DNA from: Capra hircus
Taxonomy: Eukaryota > Chordata > Mammalia > Artiodactyla > Bovidae
Reading direction: 5' to 3'
DNA length: 64,000 bases
Assembly (NCBI RefSeq): GCF_001704415.2
Contig: NC_030811.1
Location: 51,759,591 to 51,823,590 of the forward strand
Part shown: piece after piece, positions 24,399-35,631 of the stretch
Layout of the letters: each line of letters begins with the position of its first letter
Numbering within the stretch: the first letter of the stretch is position 1
The notes under the pieces: generated by a model
Database searches by the model: none
The model's input: the letters and a program-made list of their open reading frames with translations, nothing else
What the model was told of the DNA's origin: nothing
Program-made: the position numbers and the translations under genes

Positions 24399-24606
24399 GG
24401 GCTTCCCAGATGACTCAGTGGCAAAGAATCCACCTGCCAATGCAGAAGCCATAGGAGATGCAGGTTCAATCCCTGGGTCAGGAAGATCGCCTGGAGAAGG
24501 AAATGTCAATCCACTCCAGTATTCTTGCCAGAATAATCCCTAGGACAGGGATTTGCCTGGGGTTGCAAAGAGTCAGACACAACTGAGCACAAGGCAGCAC
24601 GCACCA
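24399..24606 (+). mobile_element. Bov-tA-type SINE
   Basis: A sense copy with a GGGCTTCCCAGATGACTCAG head and a GAGTCAGACACAACTGAGCA end. The exact 12-bp duplication CTTGGGTTGGGT lies at 24,387-24,398 and 24,607-24,618. Confidence 0.93.
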
Positions 24607-24618
24607 CTTGGGTTGGGT

Positions 24619-26983
24619 AGGGGATGGGCAAAGAGGAAGCAGAAAGAAAGCACGGTAGAGAGAAGGAACTCACAACCCTGGTATTTCTTTTAGACTGTTT
24701 GGTGACAGGGTGACAGCTGGAGAAGCAATCTAACCCTTTTTTAGCAAGTTTGTGGGCCCACATCTGAAGATTTTTTCAGAACTGAAGGTGGAAAGCACAA
24801 GCACTTATCTTCCTCACTTTTAGCACTGTTGTCAGGCTTTGGGGTTTTCCCAGTGATCAGAGGCAGCAGGAAAAGTCTTATTAAAGGTTCGATGTATTTT
24901 AATCCAACAACAAGGGTGCAGAACTATGCTTCTTGCAACCATAGGTCAATATGGAACTAAAATGAAATAGGGCTGACAGTCCAGCCCATAGTGGCCATTA
25001 AATCAGTGGCAGCCATTATAGCTCAACAACCCCAAATTTTAAACCTGTAGGGCCAATTCCAGAATTCATAAGATTTGGGGTTTTAAAATGGTAATTCTAT
25101 GTAATACATAGCACCCCCAGGATCTCTGGAGCAAAACCCTCTAATCAGGTACATTAATACTTCTGCAGTAAAACATATAAATAGTCACAGTAATGGGTTT
25201 ACATAAAGACTTTAAATAACTTAATGTCAATGCAGGTGATGATTTGCCACTAAATGAGTTCAGATCGCTATAAGGTTTTGGCATCAAATGAGTTGTGAAC
25301 AAATTGTCAGCTTTTAGAGTTCCTTAGATTTCAGTTTCTGATGAAAAGGTTGTGGACTTGAATTAATAATATCAAGTGTTTGTCCTGGGAACTAAAAACC
25401 AAGTCACTAGACTCACTGCCTACTCCCAACAATGCATCATTGAGCTGACCTTTTACAGAATAAACTGTGCTTCATTTGACCCATTCGTGTTTTACCTAGC
25501 TAGCAGTAAACAATGCCCTTTCTAAGTGCGTCAATTGTTCTACCTCTCTCTGGCAAAAGTACTTGGTGTGTAGCAGACAGGCCTCTTGGATGGCTATAAC
25601 AGTACAGAAATTTATTAAATGGTGCCCTGCTGCTTAACAAGCACTAATACAACTCTGAAACATGCCTAATTATAACCATGGAGTGTCAGGCACAAGGCTG
25701 AGTTCGTTGGAAATTCTATCCACTTTAAAGAGCATAGAGTACACCCTTAGTTATTAGTCCTTTTAAAGTATTACATTCTGGCTACTGTTGCTTGATTATA
25801 CACACCATGGACTTTGACCAAGCTCTTTCTACTATTGAATGGCTGATTAAAAAAAAAAAAAGTTTAAATAAAGGTAGAATAAAAACTATAAATTTAATCT
25901 AGAGTCTTCAGATTTCTTACATTTATTGCTGAACTTGAGATATTTACTATCAATTAATTGACTTATTTAAAATAGTACACTGTAGAAATCTTCATGTTAG
26001 GCTAAAAATATTTTTATTATAACTTATTAGAGCAATAAGAGGTATTTTTCGCACAATGTCAAAAATGCCCTAGAGCTTTAGAATTGAAAGCGTATGTACA
26101 TAACTTCCACATGTTTGGCATGAACTGTAATTTTTAAGAAATACATGGGATGTGAAATACTTAATGCAGAATAGTATTTATTCCTGTAGGAAAGGGAATA
26201 CCATCTTCAAAAGTTACATAGGTGCCTACACAGGTATTGATAAGTAAAATTTTATTCTTCGAACTGGATTCAAGGTAAGTGGGTATTATTATTTACATTT
26301 TTGAATGCCTGAAATATTTCATGATAAATATACATGTACAGTTTGCATTAATTTTTCTAAGCTAGAGCAAAATAAGCACAAAATATGCTTCGGTGTCAAA
26401 TATCTTGAGAATGATGAACTGTTTACTATTTAGCCAAACTTTTATGGATTTGCTTCTTGATGTTTCTTCATGCTCAGCATTCTTTGTAGGAATTAGTTGG
26501 CAGATAAAATGGAAGGCCTGCAAATAAACTGTCTGTGGAAAATGATTCCATTTTGAACATGAAGCTTGACACTTTATTCTTAGAGGGAGGTTGAAAGCCA
26601 CTGTGATCACACTCCTGCCCCTTCAGTCGCCCCTGGCGTTTCCGCTCTAGCCTTACCTTTGTATGTTGCAGAAGTTGGTCATCTGTCTTGCTATCTGCGT
26701 TTTTGGTTCTGTGCTTCCTTCCTCATAGAAACTATTGAAAATAAGGCATCCTTATTACACGAAAGAGGCCTTTCCCAGAATCCCAGCCTTTCTCCCATAA
26801 AAGTTTATATGCAAAAAAAGCCAGAGTCCACATTAGTCAGCCTTAACAAGATGTGGGAACCTAATCATGGTTCTGTTTGGTATGCAGAAAAATCTTCTTG
26901 GAAGCAAATGCTGAACAAACATATATGAAAGTGCTTATTTAGCACTATTTACACAAACTTTTTACATTTAACATTCTCATATT
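24619..26983. other. No gene recognised
   Basis: About 2.4 kb of AT-rich sequence with no coding exon or clear repeat that I recognise. Frames at 26,362-26,610 (-) and 26,659-26,928 (+) have no known homology. Confidence 0.45.
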
Positions 26984-27004
26984 AAAATTTGGGGGGGGCA
27001 GGAA

Positions 27005-28094
27005 TTTGTGCTTCCGCCATCTTTCCAGCCCTCAGTCAGACGGGTGCAGAGATGCTTCTGGAAGTAACATCACGATGGCTGCCCAAGGAGAACCCCAAGT
27101 TCAGTTCAAACTTGTTTTGGCTGGTGATGGTCGTACTGGAAAAACTACATTCGTGAAGCATCATCTGACTGGTGAATTTGAGAAGTATGTAGCTACCTTG
27201 GGTGTTGAGGTCCATCCTCTTGTGTTCCATACCAACAGAGGACCTATTAAGTTCAATGTATGGGATACAGCCGGTCAGGAGAAATTTGGTGGACTGACAG
27301 ATGGCTATTATATACAAGCTCAGTGTACCATTATAATGTTTGACGTAACATCAAGAGTTACTTACAAGAATGTGCCTAACTGGCATAGAGATCTGGTACA
27401 AGTATGTGAGAATATCCCAGTTGTGTTGTGTGGCAACAAAGTGGATATTAAGGACAGAAAGGTTAAGGCAAAGTCAACTATCTTCCACTGAAAGGAGAAT
27501 CTTCAGTACTATGACATTTCTGCCAAAAGTGACTACAGCTTTGAAAAGCCCTTCCTCTGGCTTGCTGGAAAACTGATTGGAGACCCTAACTTGGAGTTTG
27601 TCGCCATGCCTGCTCTTGCCCCGCCAGAGGCGGTCATGGACCCAGCCTTGGCAGCACAGTACGAGCACGATTTAGAGGTTGCTCAGACAACTGCTCTCCC
27701 GGATGAAGATGATGACCTTTGAGAAAGTGAAGCTGGGGCCTAGCGTCAGAAGTCTAGTTTTATAGGCAACTGTCCTGTGATGTCAGGGGTGCAGCGTGTT
27801 TGCCACTTTATTACATAGCTAAGCAGAACACGTGCTTAATCTTTGGATGCTGAAGGAGATGGATGGGCTTTGGAGTGAATGTCTCAGTTTAAAAAAAACA
27901 ACCTTCATTTTTTGGAACCTGCATATTTAGGTGTTTTGGAACACAGTTTTTTCCTCCATGAGTTTCAAATATAAGACTGCTATAGTCACATGACAGTATT
28001 GAGAGGTGGAATCTTGTTTGTTACTGTCATTTCCATTCCTTTTTATTTAGAATCAGAATAAAGTTGTATTTCAAATATCTTAAAAAAAATAAAC
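27005..28094 (+). pseudogene. RAN: Processed pseudogene of RAN (small nuclear GTPase)
   Basis: RAN is the small GTPase that drives nuclear transport. This copy has no introns. It carries a 5' UTR-like leader, a start codon at 27,075, the GDGRTGKT P-loop, WDTAGQEKFGG switch II, GNKVD guanine-specificity motif and the PDEDDDL acidic C-terminus, a 3' UTR and an A-rich tail, so it is a reverse-transcribed mRNA. The frame runs 27,075-27,722 (215 codons; RAN has 216). One lysine codon is missing after FEK. An in-frame TGA at 27,489-27,491 replaces the arginine of the VFHRKK segment and would remove the last third. P-loop changes (V to A, G to R) also argue for loss. A truncated product is possible but not supported. 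Confidence 0.96.
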
Positions 28095-28097
28095 AAA

Positions 28098-28244
28098 ATT
28101 TGAGAGGAGTGGGAGGGAAGTTCAAGAGGGAGGGAATATGTATACTTAATGCTGATTCATATTGTTGTATGGCAGAAACCAATACAACATTGTAAGGCAA
28201 CTATCTTCCAATTAAAAATCAATTTAAAAAATCAATTAAAAAAT
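28098..28244 (+). mobile_element. L1 3' end joined to the RAN pseudogene tail
   Basis: The same ruminant L1 3' terminus as at 7,525: GAGTGGGAGGGAAGTTCAAG, TATGTATACTTAATGCTGAT and an AATTAAAAATCAA-rich tail. It begins within a few bases of the RAN poly-A. Confidence 0.8.
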
Positions 28245-28347
28245 AAAATTTTGGTTTCCTTTTAGATACTGTCCCAATAGCTATGTAACATTCTGTTATG
28301 AGTATAGTTCAGGTAAGAAAAGTCTTTAATATCATGTACATATGGGT

Positions 28348-28562
28348 TGGGCTTCCCTGGTAGCTCAGCAGTAAAGAATTTGCCTGCCAAGGCAGGAGAC
28401 GTGGGTTTGATCCCTGGGTCGGGAAGATTCTCTGGAGAAGGAAATGGCAACCTATACCAGTATTCTTGCCTGGAAAACTCCATGGACAGAGGAGCCTGGA
28501 ACGCCTGCAGTCTATGGGGTTGCAAAGAGTCGGACACAGCTTAGTGACTTAACAAAACAACA
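28348..28562 (+). mobile_element. Bov-tA-type SINE
   Basis: A sense copy from TTGGGCTTCCCTGGTAGCTC through GGGTTTGATCCCTGGGTCGG to CGGACACAGCTTAGTGACTT and an AACAAAACAACA tail. Confidence 0.93.
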
Positions 28563-29334
28563 GTTATGTTTGCAATAAGATTGTTCTTAGAATCTTGGGA
28601 AAGTATGTTTATTTTTCCAAAGAGAAATATGCTAAACTGGAAATCCTCAAACAAGCTCATGCTTTTCAAAATCTGTTGCTTTGTGAAAAGGACATCTAAG
28701 TTCTGTTGCCGGCATTTACCCTCTGCCTGTGGGCTGGTATTTGTGGAATGAACAGCTCTAAGGCCTGCTGACTTAGTAGCTATTTCTCCTCTCAACCTTA
28801 AAAGAGATGTGGAGAATACCAGGAGGGGAGCCAAGGAAGAACAAGAAGTCAAAGACTGCCAAGAGTGCCTGGAAGACATTGTTGTCACATTAAACATGGA
28901 TCTAGGGAACTAGGAGCATGGATCCTGCAAGTTCTCTGTGGTTTGGGGAATGAAGCCAGGACTCTGGTTTTCTCAGTTCTATGAACTGTAGCCGGATCAG
29001 TTTCATATGAGTGTGCATGCCTAGTCCTGAGAAGCATGGGTCTATAGCTATCAGGAGCCAAGAGTAAATTCTGCTCTAAATTCTGCTCTGAATACTGCTA
29101 CTATAAAAGCAACCCAAAATTATGTTCTTCAAAGCATGGGGTAGTTACATTATCTCCAGGAAAAAGAGGCTCCATGTTCCATAGGATAAAGACCTTCTGA
29201 GGAAATGACATTTGAGCAGAGACTGGCATAAATCAAGGAAGTTTGTTATGTGGCTGTCTAGAAGAACAACATTCCTGGCAGAGGTAACAGCACATGCAAA
29301 GTATATTCTGAGACAGAAGTACATTTACCTCATT
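28563..29334. other. No gene recognised
   Basis: The reverse frame of 118 codons at 28,541-28,897 overlaps the SINE end and has no recognisable homology. Confidence 0.45.
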
Positions 29335-29645
29335 TGTTTACTTTTTATTATGGAAAATTTTAAGCATATACAAAAGTAAATAGAATTGCATAATGAACCC
29401 CATGTATCTATCACCCTGCTTCTATACTTCCAATCAATTTACTAGTCTCCCTCCACATATTGGATTATTTGAAAGCAAATCCAAGACATCAGATAAATAT
29501 TCGGTATGGATTTATAAAGGTGCAAACACTTTACTTGCTGCTATATCATCACCACACAAAAATTATCAACAATTCCTTAATATCATCCAATATTCACTAG
29601 TGTTCAATTTCCCTATACTGGCTCATATATTTTTTTGCTAATTGG
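29335..29645 (-). mobile_element. Old L1-type 3' region
   Basis: It begins TTTTTATTATGGAAAATTTT and includes GCATAATGAACCCCATGTAT, TTGGATTATTTGAAAGCAAA and ATTCCTTAATATCATCCAAT. The complement of these blocks occurs in the same order at 33,490-33,775, so the two are opposite-strand copies of one family. Confidence 0.6.
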
Positions 29646-29974
29646 GTTGTTGAAGTCAATTTTTAAATGAGGTGATCTGGAATGTCTAAGAATAGCAAGG
29701 AGGATAGTGTAGCTGGAAAGAATAGAACCCAATAAACAGCAAGTCTCAGCCCATTAACGTAAGTGAAAGAAGGTGAGCAGAGGTTAGTTACCAGGAAATG
29801 AACAGGCTGATCCTGGCTGGCAGGGGTGCACAGGCTTCTGTTTGTGTATGGGCAGTATTGCCCAGTTTGCCCAGTTCCAGAAGAAGCCAGCTAGAAGATG
29901 AGATGCCCCACCCCTGAGGTCCTTGAATTCTTTGTTCTCAGACACTCCTCAAAGAGGCCAGACTGGAGAGAGCA
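29646..29974. other. No gene recognised
   Basis: Unique-looking sequence. Confidence 0.5.
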
Positions 29975-30110
29975 CCAACTTTTGTGCTCAGCACTAAACT
30001 GGGAACCTTTCTACACCAGCTCTTAATTCTCACAATAACCTTGCAAGATACTAATTCTTACTTGTAAAACATGAAACTAGGGCTCAGAGAGGTCAAGTGT
30101 CTGTACAGTG
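29975..30110 (+). mobile_element. MIR-type SINE relic
   Basis: Shows TGCTCAGCACTAAACTGGGA, CAATAACCTTGCAAGATACT and AACTAGGGCTCAGAGAGGTC, the usual MIR core order. Confidence 0.7.
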
Positions 30111-30204
30111 TAGAGAATAGAATTGAGCACTGGCCCTGTGGCCCCAAAGCTGGTCTTTGCTTTCTGATATTATGTATTATATATGGATTTGTTTATTGTC
30201 TGTT

Positions 30205-30350
30205 TCCTCCCCAACCAGAATATAAGTTCCATAAGGGCAAAGATCTTGTCTGTTTCATTCACTGTGATCTTCCTGGGCCAGAGAAAGTACCTTAGGTATA
30301 GGAAAAATACCTGGCATGTAGGAGAGATTAAAAATATTAATTCAATGAAT
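30205..30350 (+). mobile_element. L2-type LINE 3' end relic
   Basis: Reads GAATATAAGTTCCATAAGGG, AGATCTTGTCTGTTTCATTC and ACCTGGCATGTAGGAGAG, which is a familiar L2 3' end order. Confidence 0.6.
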
Positions 30351-30549
30351 TAAGTGCATGTTATATACCTTGAGTCTCATGGGAAATGCTTTTACAAGGA
30401 TCAACTCTACAAATTTTAGGGTCTTCGTGATGCAATATGAGACTTTCCACTTTTTCTCTACTTACTTCAGATCTTCCTACATCTGCAGCACTGGGATGGC
30501 TTGGACGTCATCACGGGTGGGCAAGGAGAAGAAAGCTCTGAATTGATCC

Positions 30550-31043
30550 CAAATGCGATATTATTTTATACCTACTAGACTGGTAAAAAAGAAGGTCTGA
30601 AAATATCAAATGTTAGTGAGGATGTGGATTAACAGGAATTCTTATATGCCACTGGTGAGAATATGAATTAATACAATCACTTTGAAAAAGTTTGGTACTA
30701 GCCTCTAAAACTGAACTTGCTCATATTCTGAGACTCAACAGTTCAGAGCCCATAATTACTACCAATTGACACATTTACAGCAGCCTGGTTCACAATGGCA
30801 AAAAAAATAAATAAATAAAATTTAAAACCCACTAAGGAACCCAAATGTCCAAGGACTTTAGAGTGAATTCATAACCTTTGCTATCATCAAGTAACAATAC
30901 AGATGGATCTTTGAAACACATTCTTTGGTTTAAAAAAAAGAGTAAGCAAATGAAGTTGTAGAAGACTAATTCAATATGATGTTTTAATAAAACACAAAAT
31001 GAGAAAAACAAAATGACACACAATTTAAAGATATATGCATATG
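30550..31043 (+). mobile_element. Old L1-type element, 5' part
   Basis: Recognisable blocks are TGTTAGTGAGGATGTGGATT, CTTATATGCCACTGGTGAGA, GCAGCCTGGTTCACAATGGC and CCCAAATGTCCAAGGAC. The element is split by a younger insertion and resumes at 31,606. Confidence 0.65.
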
Positions 31044-31058
31044 TACCACAACTACTTT

Positions 31059-31590
31059 GTTGTTGTTGTTGTGAGTTTTACTTTATTTAAAAATTCTTTA
31101 TTTTATATTGGCTGCTGCTGCTGCTGCTAAGTCGCTTCAGTCATGTCCAACTCTGTGTGACCCCTATGGACAGCAGCCCACCAGGCTCCTCTGTCCACGG
31201 GATTCTCCAGGCAAGAAAACTGGAGTGGGTTGCCATTGCCTTCTCCAATGCATGCATGCATGCTAAGTCACTTCAGTCATGTCCGACTCTGTGTGACCCC
31301 TATGGACAGCAACCCACCAGGCTCCTCTGTCCACGGGATTCTCCAGGCAAGAAAACTGGAGTGGGTTGCCATTGCCTTCTCCAATGCATGCATGCATGCT
31401 AAGTCACTTCAGTCGTGTCCGACTCTGTGTGACCCCTATGGACAGCAGCCCACAAGGCTCCTCTGTCCACAGGATTCTCTAGGCAAGAATATTGGAGTGA
31501 GTTGCCATTTCCTTCTCTAATTTTATATTGGAGTATAGCCAATTAACAATGTTGTAATAGTTGCAGGTGTACAGCAAAGCAACTCAGCCA
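31059..31590 (-). mobile_element. Ruminant L1 3' end, itself split by a Bov-A SINE
   Basis: The two halves (31,059-31,111 and 31,532-31,590) are the complement of an L1 3' terminus (TTTATATTGG / GAGTATAGCCAATTAACAAT, GGTGTACAGCAAAGCAACTC). The exact 15-bp duplication TACCACAACTACTTT at 31,044-31,058 and 31,591-31,605 bounds the whole insertion. Confidence 0.8.
31112..31520 (-). mobile_element. Bov-A SINE trimer, 136-bp period
   Basis: Three monomers start at 31,125, 31,261 and 31,397, exactly 136 bases apart. The first two junctions carry a GCATGCATGCATGC linker. A (CTG)n run at left is the complement of the usual AGC tail. Flanking TTTTATATTGG at 31,101-31,111 and 31,521-31,531 is an 11-bp target duplication. 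Confidence 0.93.
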
Positions 31591-31605
31591 TACCACAACT
31601 ACTTT

Positions 31606-31790
31606 TTAAGCATAGAAAAAATAAAACACAAAAATTGAAGATGGTGGCTATCTCTGAAGAGGAGACAGAGGAAAGAGGTTGGAGAGGAACATATGAGTAG
31701 ATGCAAAAAAATCCACCCAATAATGTTCTGGTTCTTAAGTTTGGGTGGTGTGTTCATCACTGCTTATGAAAATACTTCAAATTTCAAATC
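31606..31790 (+). mobile_element. Old L1-type element, 3' continuation
   Basis: Continues the element interrupted at 31,043: GGTGGCTATCTCTGAAGAGG, GTTGGAGAGGAACATATGAG and GTTCTTAAGTTTGGGTGGTG. Confidence 0.6.
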
Positions 31791-31799
31791 TTAGATATA

Positions 31800-32884
31800 A
31801 ACTATGTGCCTTCTTTTATATGTATTGGCTATTAAATAGGTGCAAAATCAAGCCAGCCAGGCCAGGATGGAGCTGTGTGTGAAGGCACTGTGTCTGTCTT
31901 CCTCACAGCCATCTGCTGGCTGCTGTCAGGGGCATACTTGGGGCATCTGGAAGCTGTTGTTTACTGCACCATGGGTGCCAAGAGGTGAGGTGAATCTCAT
32001 AGTGACAAAGAAAACATTCACTCGAACTTGGAACTCCCAAGTACACATCCAGTAATTACACACCAGAGAGAAGACTTCATTCAGAGAAAGCGTAATTCAT
32101 TTGTATTTAAACATTCCTTTACTGTTTGACAATGTGGTGATCCCACTGAGAGGTACCAGGAATTCAAATGTGTTCTTTTATAAACACTTCTCTTCATGCC
32201 CATCGTGTCGTATAAAGCTGCCAAAGATCACGCCTTTAGATTCACTTAGGCTCTTCTCCACATACAAGGAGGTACACAAATGCTCAACTGCACATGTGGA
32301 ATTAATGTGTCTGATAACACTTGGCCTCCTATGAGAAAAGTCACTAATTTCATCACTCTTTCTAGCAGTTTCAGGAGTCCTGGCAGCTCTTGCAATATAT
32401 AAATGGGGTAACTTCATTTATTCTAATTAAGTATCAGAAATGAAAATCAAAAACACACATTAAGACTTTTCCTTTAATAAGGAATGTTAACAACATGTGA
32501 CCTTAGCTGTGTGACAAAGACAGTACTTGTACTGCAGTCTGTGGTGTCAGACTCATGCGGAGAGTATTAAAAGCGCTCTGAAAAGGAAATTTCTTCATTA
32601 TATTTAATGATAAGTTTTAGACAAGAAAAATCTATAACTAGGCTTACTTTCTTCCTAATGAAGATTTATAAATCACCCAGAAGATATAATCAATGTAAAT
32701 AAGCTAGTCATTTAGACACTGGTTTTTTGGTTTATATTTATAATGAAAGTGTCGTTATCACATGAGCCAGATAATTGCTAAATGTCTACCTTACTTTCAT
32801 CAGATAAGACACAGTGTCAGTCACTGCTCTAGGCTACAAGGCAATTTTCTTACAAAATTAAAAATAGCTTTTGATAAACCAATT
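31800..32884. other. No gene recognised
   Basis: About 1.1 kb. Frames of 71-79 codons on both strands lack homology. Confidence 0.5.
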
Positions 32885-32900
32885 AAATAAGGCTGTGTGT

Positions 32901-33028
32901 GTTTGTTAGTTGTTCAGTCATGTCCAACTCTTTGCAACCCCTTGGACTGTATGTAGCCCACCAGGCTCCTCTGTCCATGGAATTCTCCAGGCAAGAATAC
33001 TGGAGTGGGTAGCCATTCCCTTCTCCAG
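32901..33028 (-). mobile_element. Bov-A-type SINE fragment
   Basis: An antisense body without the tRNA head, bounded by a 16-bp duplication with one mismatch (AAATAAGGCTGTGTGT at 32,885; AAATAGGGCTGTGTGT at 33,029). Confidence 0.9.
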
Positions 33029-33044
33029 AAATAGGGCTGTGTGT

Positions 33045-33489
33045 ATATGTAGATTATACACACCACATATGTGGACTTCCCAGCTGGTGATAAATTGCTG
33101 GACTTGTGCAACCAGCTCTGATTAGCTCTCTAACTTTATAATGTAGCTCTGAGCCTAGGAAATGATAAACTCTGACATCCCCTGTCTCTATCTGTTCCTT
33201 AAGCTTGTTAAAACTGAGGCCAACTACTTGTGTGCATTTGGAGAAACCCAAAGGGCCTGCATCTTTGAAGTCAGGGATATAGTCCTATTCATCCTGGTAT
33301 ATTTAGCACCTCAGAACTTGGCCTCAGATTAGTGCTTAATTAGCAATAGTTCCTATATTTATCATCTCAATTATTAGGTAGAAACCAATAAAAGGAGGAC
33401 CAAATCCCGTGTATTCATGTGTATTTTTAAAATTACATTTTAAAAAGCTGGACAGACATAATCAAATACAATATATTGTATTGGAACTT
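33045..33489. other. No gene recognised
   Basis: Unique-looking sequence. Confidence 0.5.
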
Positions 33490-33775
33490 GGCTTGGAAAA
33501 AAACAAAAAGAGGTTAAAAAAGGCATTCTCAGGATATTTGGGGAAATCTGAATGGGGCCAGATATACGAGGATACTGTGGAATTATTATTTATTTTCCTA
33601 GGTGCTTAAAACTAACTTTCAAATATTCAGCAAATACACACACACACACAAAGCAAAAATAACAAAATATTACTAACTGGTGAATCTGGGTGAATGGTAT
33701 GCAAGTATTCATTTTAGTATTCTTTTAACTTTACTATATGTTTGAAATTGTTCATAATAAAAAGTTGGGAAGTTT
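33490..33775 (+). mobile_element. Old L1-type 3' region
   Basis: Includes TCAGGATATTTGGGGAAATC, GGGTGAATGGTATGCAAGTA and ATGTTTGAAATTGTTCATAA-TAAAAAG. A CA-repeat of about six units is embedded at 33,638-33,649. It is the opposite-strand counterpart of 29,335-29,645. Confidence 0.55.
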
Positions 33776-33879
33776 TTTAAATTTCAGAGGAGTATTCCAC
33801 CAACACCTGAAGTTAATGCTATGTCAACTATTAAAAAAAAAATCACACACACACAAATACATCATCCGTCAGTGTTCTT

Positions 33880-34348
33880 GTTGTTCTTCAGTTGCTAAGT
33901 TGTGTCTGACTCTTGGTGACCCCAAGGACTGCAGCATGCCAGGCTTCTTTGTCCTTTACTATCTCCCTGAGTTTGCTCACACCCGTGTCCATTGAGTTGG
34001 TGATGCCATCCAACCATCTCATCATTATCCATCACCCCCTTCTCCTCCTGCCCTCGATCTTTCCCAGCATCAGGGTCTTTTCCAATAAGTCAGCGCAAAA
34101 GGTAGCCAAAGTAGTGGCATTTCAGCTTCAGCATCAGTCCTCCCAATGAGTATTCAGGGTTGATTTCCTTTAGGATTGACTGATTTGACCTCTTGTATTC
34201 CAAGGGACTCTCGAGAGTCTTCTCCGGCACCACAGTTCAAAAGCATCAGTTCTTCAGAGCTCTGCCTCCTTTATGGTTCAACTGTCAGATCCATACGTGA
34301 CTACTGGAAAAACCATAGCTTTGACTATACAGACCTTAGTTTCCGGTA
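33880..34348 (-). mobile_element. BovB LINE 3' fragment
   Basis: Runs antisense from the GTTGCTAAGTTGTGTCTGAC tail through ACTGCAGCATGCCAGGCTTC to TTTGACTATACAGACCTTAG. It encodes only the C-terminal end of the BovB protein and has frameshifts. It is among the more diverged copies here. Confidence 0.88.
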
Positions 34349-34823
34349 AAGAAACCAACTCTGGTTAATTTAGGGAAAAGGTCTTTATGAAAACGATAGT
34401 GGGTAGCTCACAGATTTGGGGATGGCTTGAAAATCATAGTGTCGCAGATGTCCTGTGAACTCCTCACTCTGTCCCCTTGGATCTCACAGGTTCTGCCACT
34501 GATGCTGCAGTGGCTGCCTTGTCTTCCTCTGGAGACAGAATGTAGCTGCCACTAAGTCGCTGCCTCTGCTGGACCAGAATCGATTCTGTAAGTACCCAGT
34601 TGGGGTAACCCATGCCCTGAGCACAAGGGAGTCTGAAAAAGCACAAATCTTCCATCTCAGTGTCTATAGTAGAATGCTTGGACTGCTCCATTAGGTGAGG
34701 ATTCTCCAGAAATAGTGAGTTGGTTCAGATATTGGTTGGTGAAGAACAATAACAAAAATCAACTGCTTCTGTAGCTGATCTAGAAGTCTATGTTATTAAA
34801 GGTGAAAGCTGCGCTGCTTCCTG
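34349..34823. other. No gene recognised
   Basis: The reverse frame at 34,464-34,691 (75 codons) has no known homology. Confidence 0.5.
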
Positions 34824-35020
34824 GTGTGTTAGTCAGTCAGTTATGCCCAGCTTTTTGCAACCCCATGGACTGTAAGCCCACCAGGCTTTTTTGTGCTGGG
34901 ATTTCCCAGCCAAGAATACTTGAGTGGGTTGTCATTTCATCCTCCTGGGAATCTTCTGATTCAGGGATTGGACCTGGGTCTCCTGTATTGCAAGCAGATT
35001 CTTTACCACCAGGTAAGCTC
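34824..35020 (-). mobile_element. Bov-tA-type SINE
   Basis: An antisense copy from GTTAGTCAGTCAGTTATGCC to GCAGATTCTTTACCACCAGG. Confidence 0.85.
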
Positions 35021-35136
35021 ACACTCCTTCCCAGCAAAAGTCACACACCTTCCCAAAGGAAGTCACAATTTAATATGTATATAATAAGATCCCGCATGCC
35101 CTGTGGAACAGCCAAAATGATAATATCAACCTCTTG

Positions 35137-35408
35137 AGACTTCCCTCATGGTCCAATGGTTAAGAATCCATCTGCCAATGCAGGGGACATGGGTTTGATC
35201 CCTGGTCCAGGAAGATCCCACATGCCACGGAGCAACTAAGCCCTCATGCCACAACAACTGAAGCCCACACACCTAGAGCTTGCGCTCCACAACAAGAGAA
35301 GTGACTGCAATGAGAAGCCTGAGCACAGCAACTAGAGAGGAGCTCGTGCTCTCTGCAACTGGAGAAAAAGATCGCACACAGCAACGAAGACCCAGCACAG
35401 ACAAATAA
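35137..35408 (+). mobile_element. CHR-type SINE
   Basis: A sense copy with an AGACTTCCCTCATGGTCCAA head, CACATGCCACGGAGCAACTA and CAACGAAGACCCAGCACAGA. Confidence 0.88.
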
Positions 35409-35631
35409 GTGTGTGTGCTCAGTCACTCAGTCGTGTCCAAATCTATGTGATCCCCACGGACTAGGCTGCCAGGCTCCTCTGTTCATGGAATTTTCCAGGC
35501 AAGAATACTGGAGTGGTTTGCCATTTTCTCCTCCAGGGGATCTTCTCAACCCAGGGATCGAACCTGCATCTCTTCCATCTCCAGCATTGGCAGGTGGATT
35601 GTTTACCACTAGCTTCACCACGGAAACCCTG
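35409..35631 (-). mobile_element. Bov-tA-type SINE
   Basis: An antisense copy from GTGTGCTCAGTCACTCAGTC to CACCACGGAAACCCT. It abuts the preceding CHR SINE tail, a favoured A-rich target. Confidence 0.9.

Noticed and set aside
27075..27491. Functional RAN-like gene
   Set aside because: No introns, a premature stop at a conserved arginine, a lost codon and P-loop changes make it a processed pseudogene.
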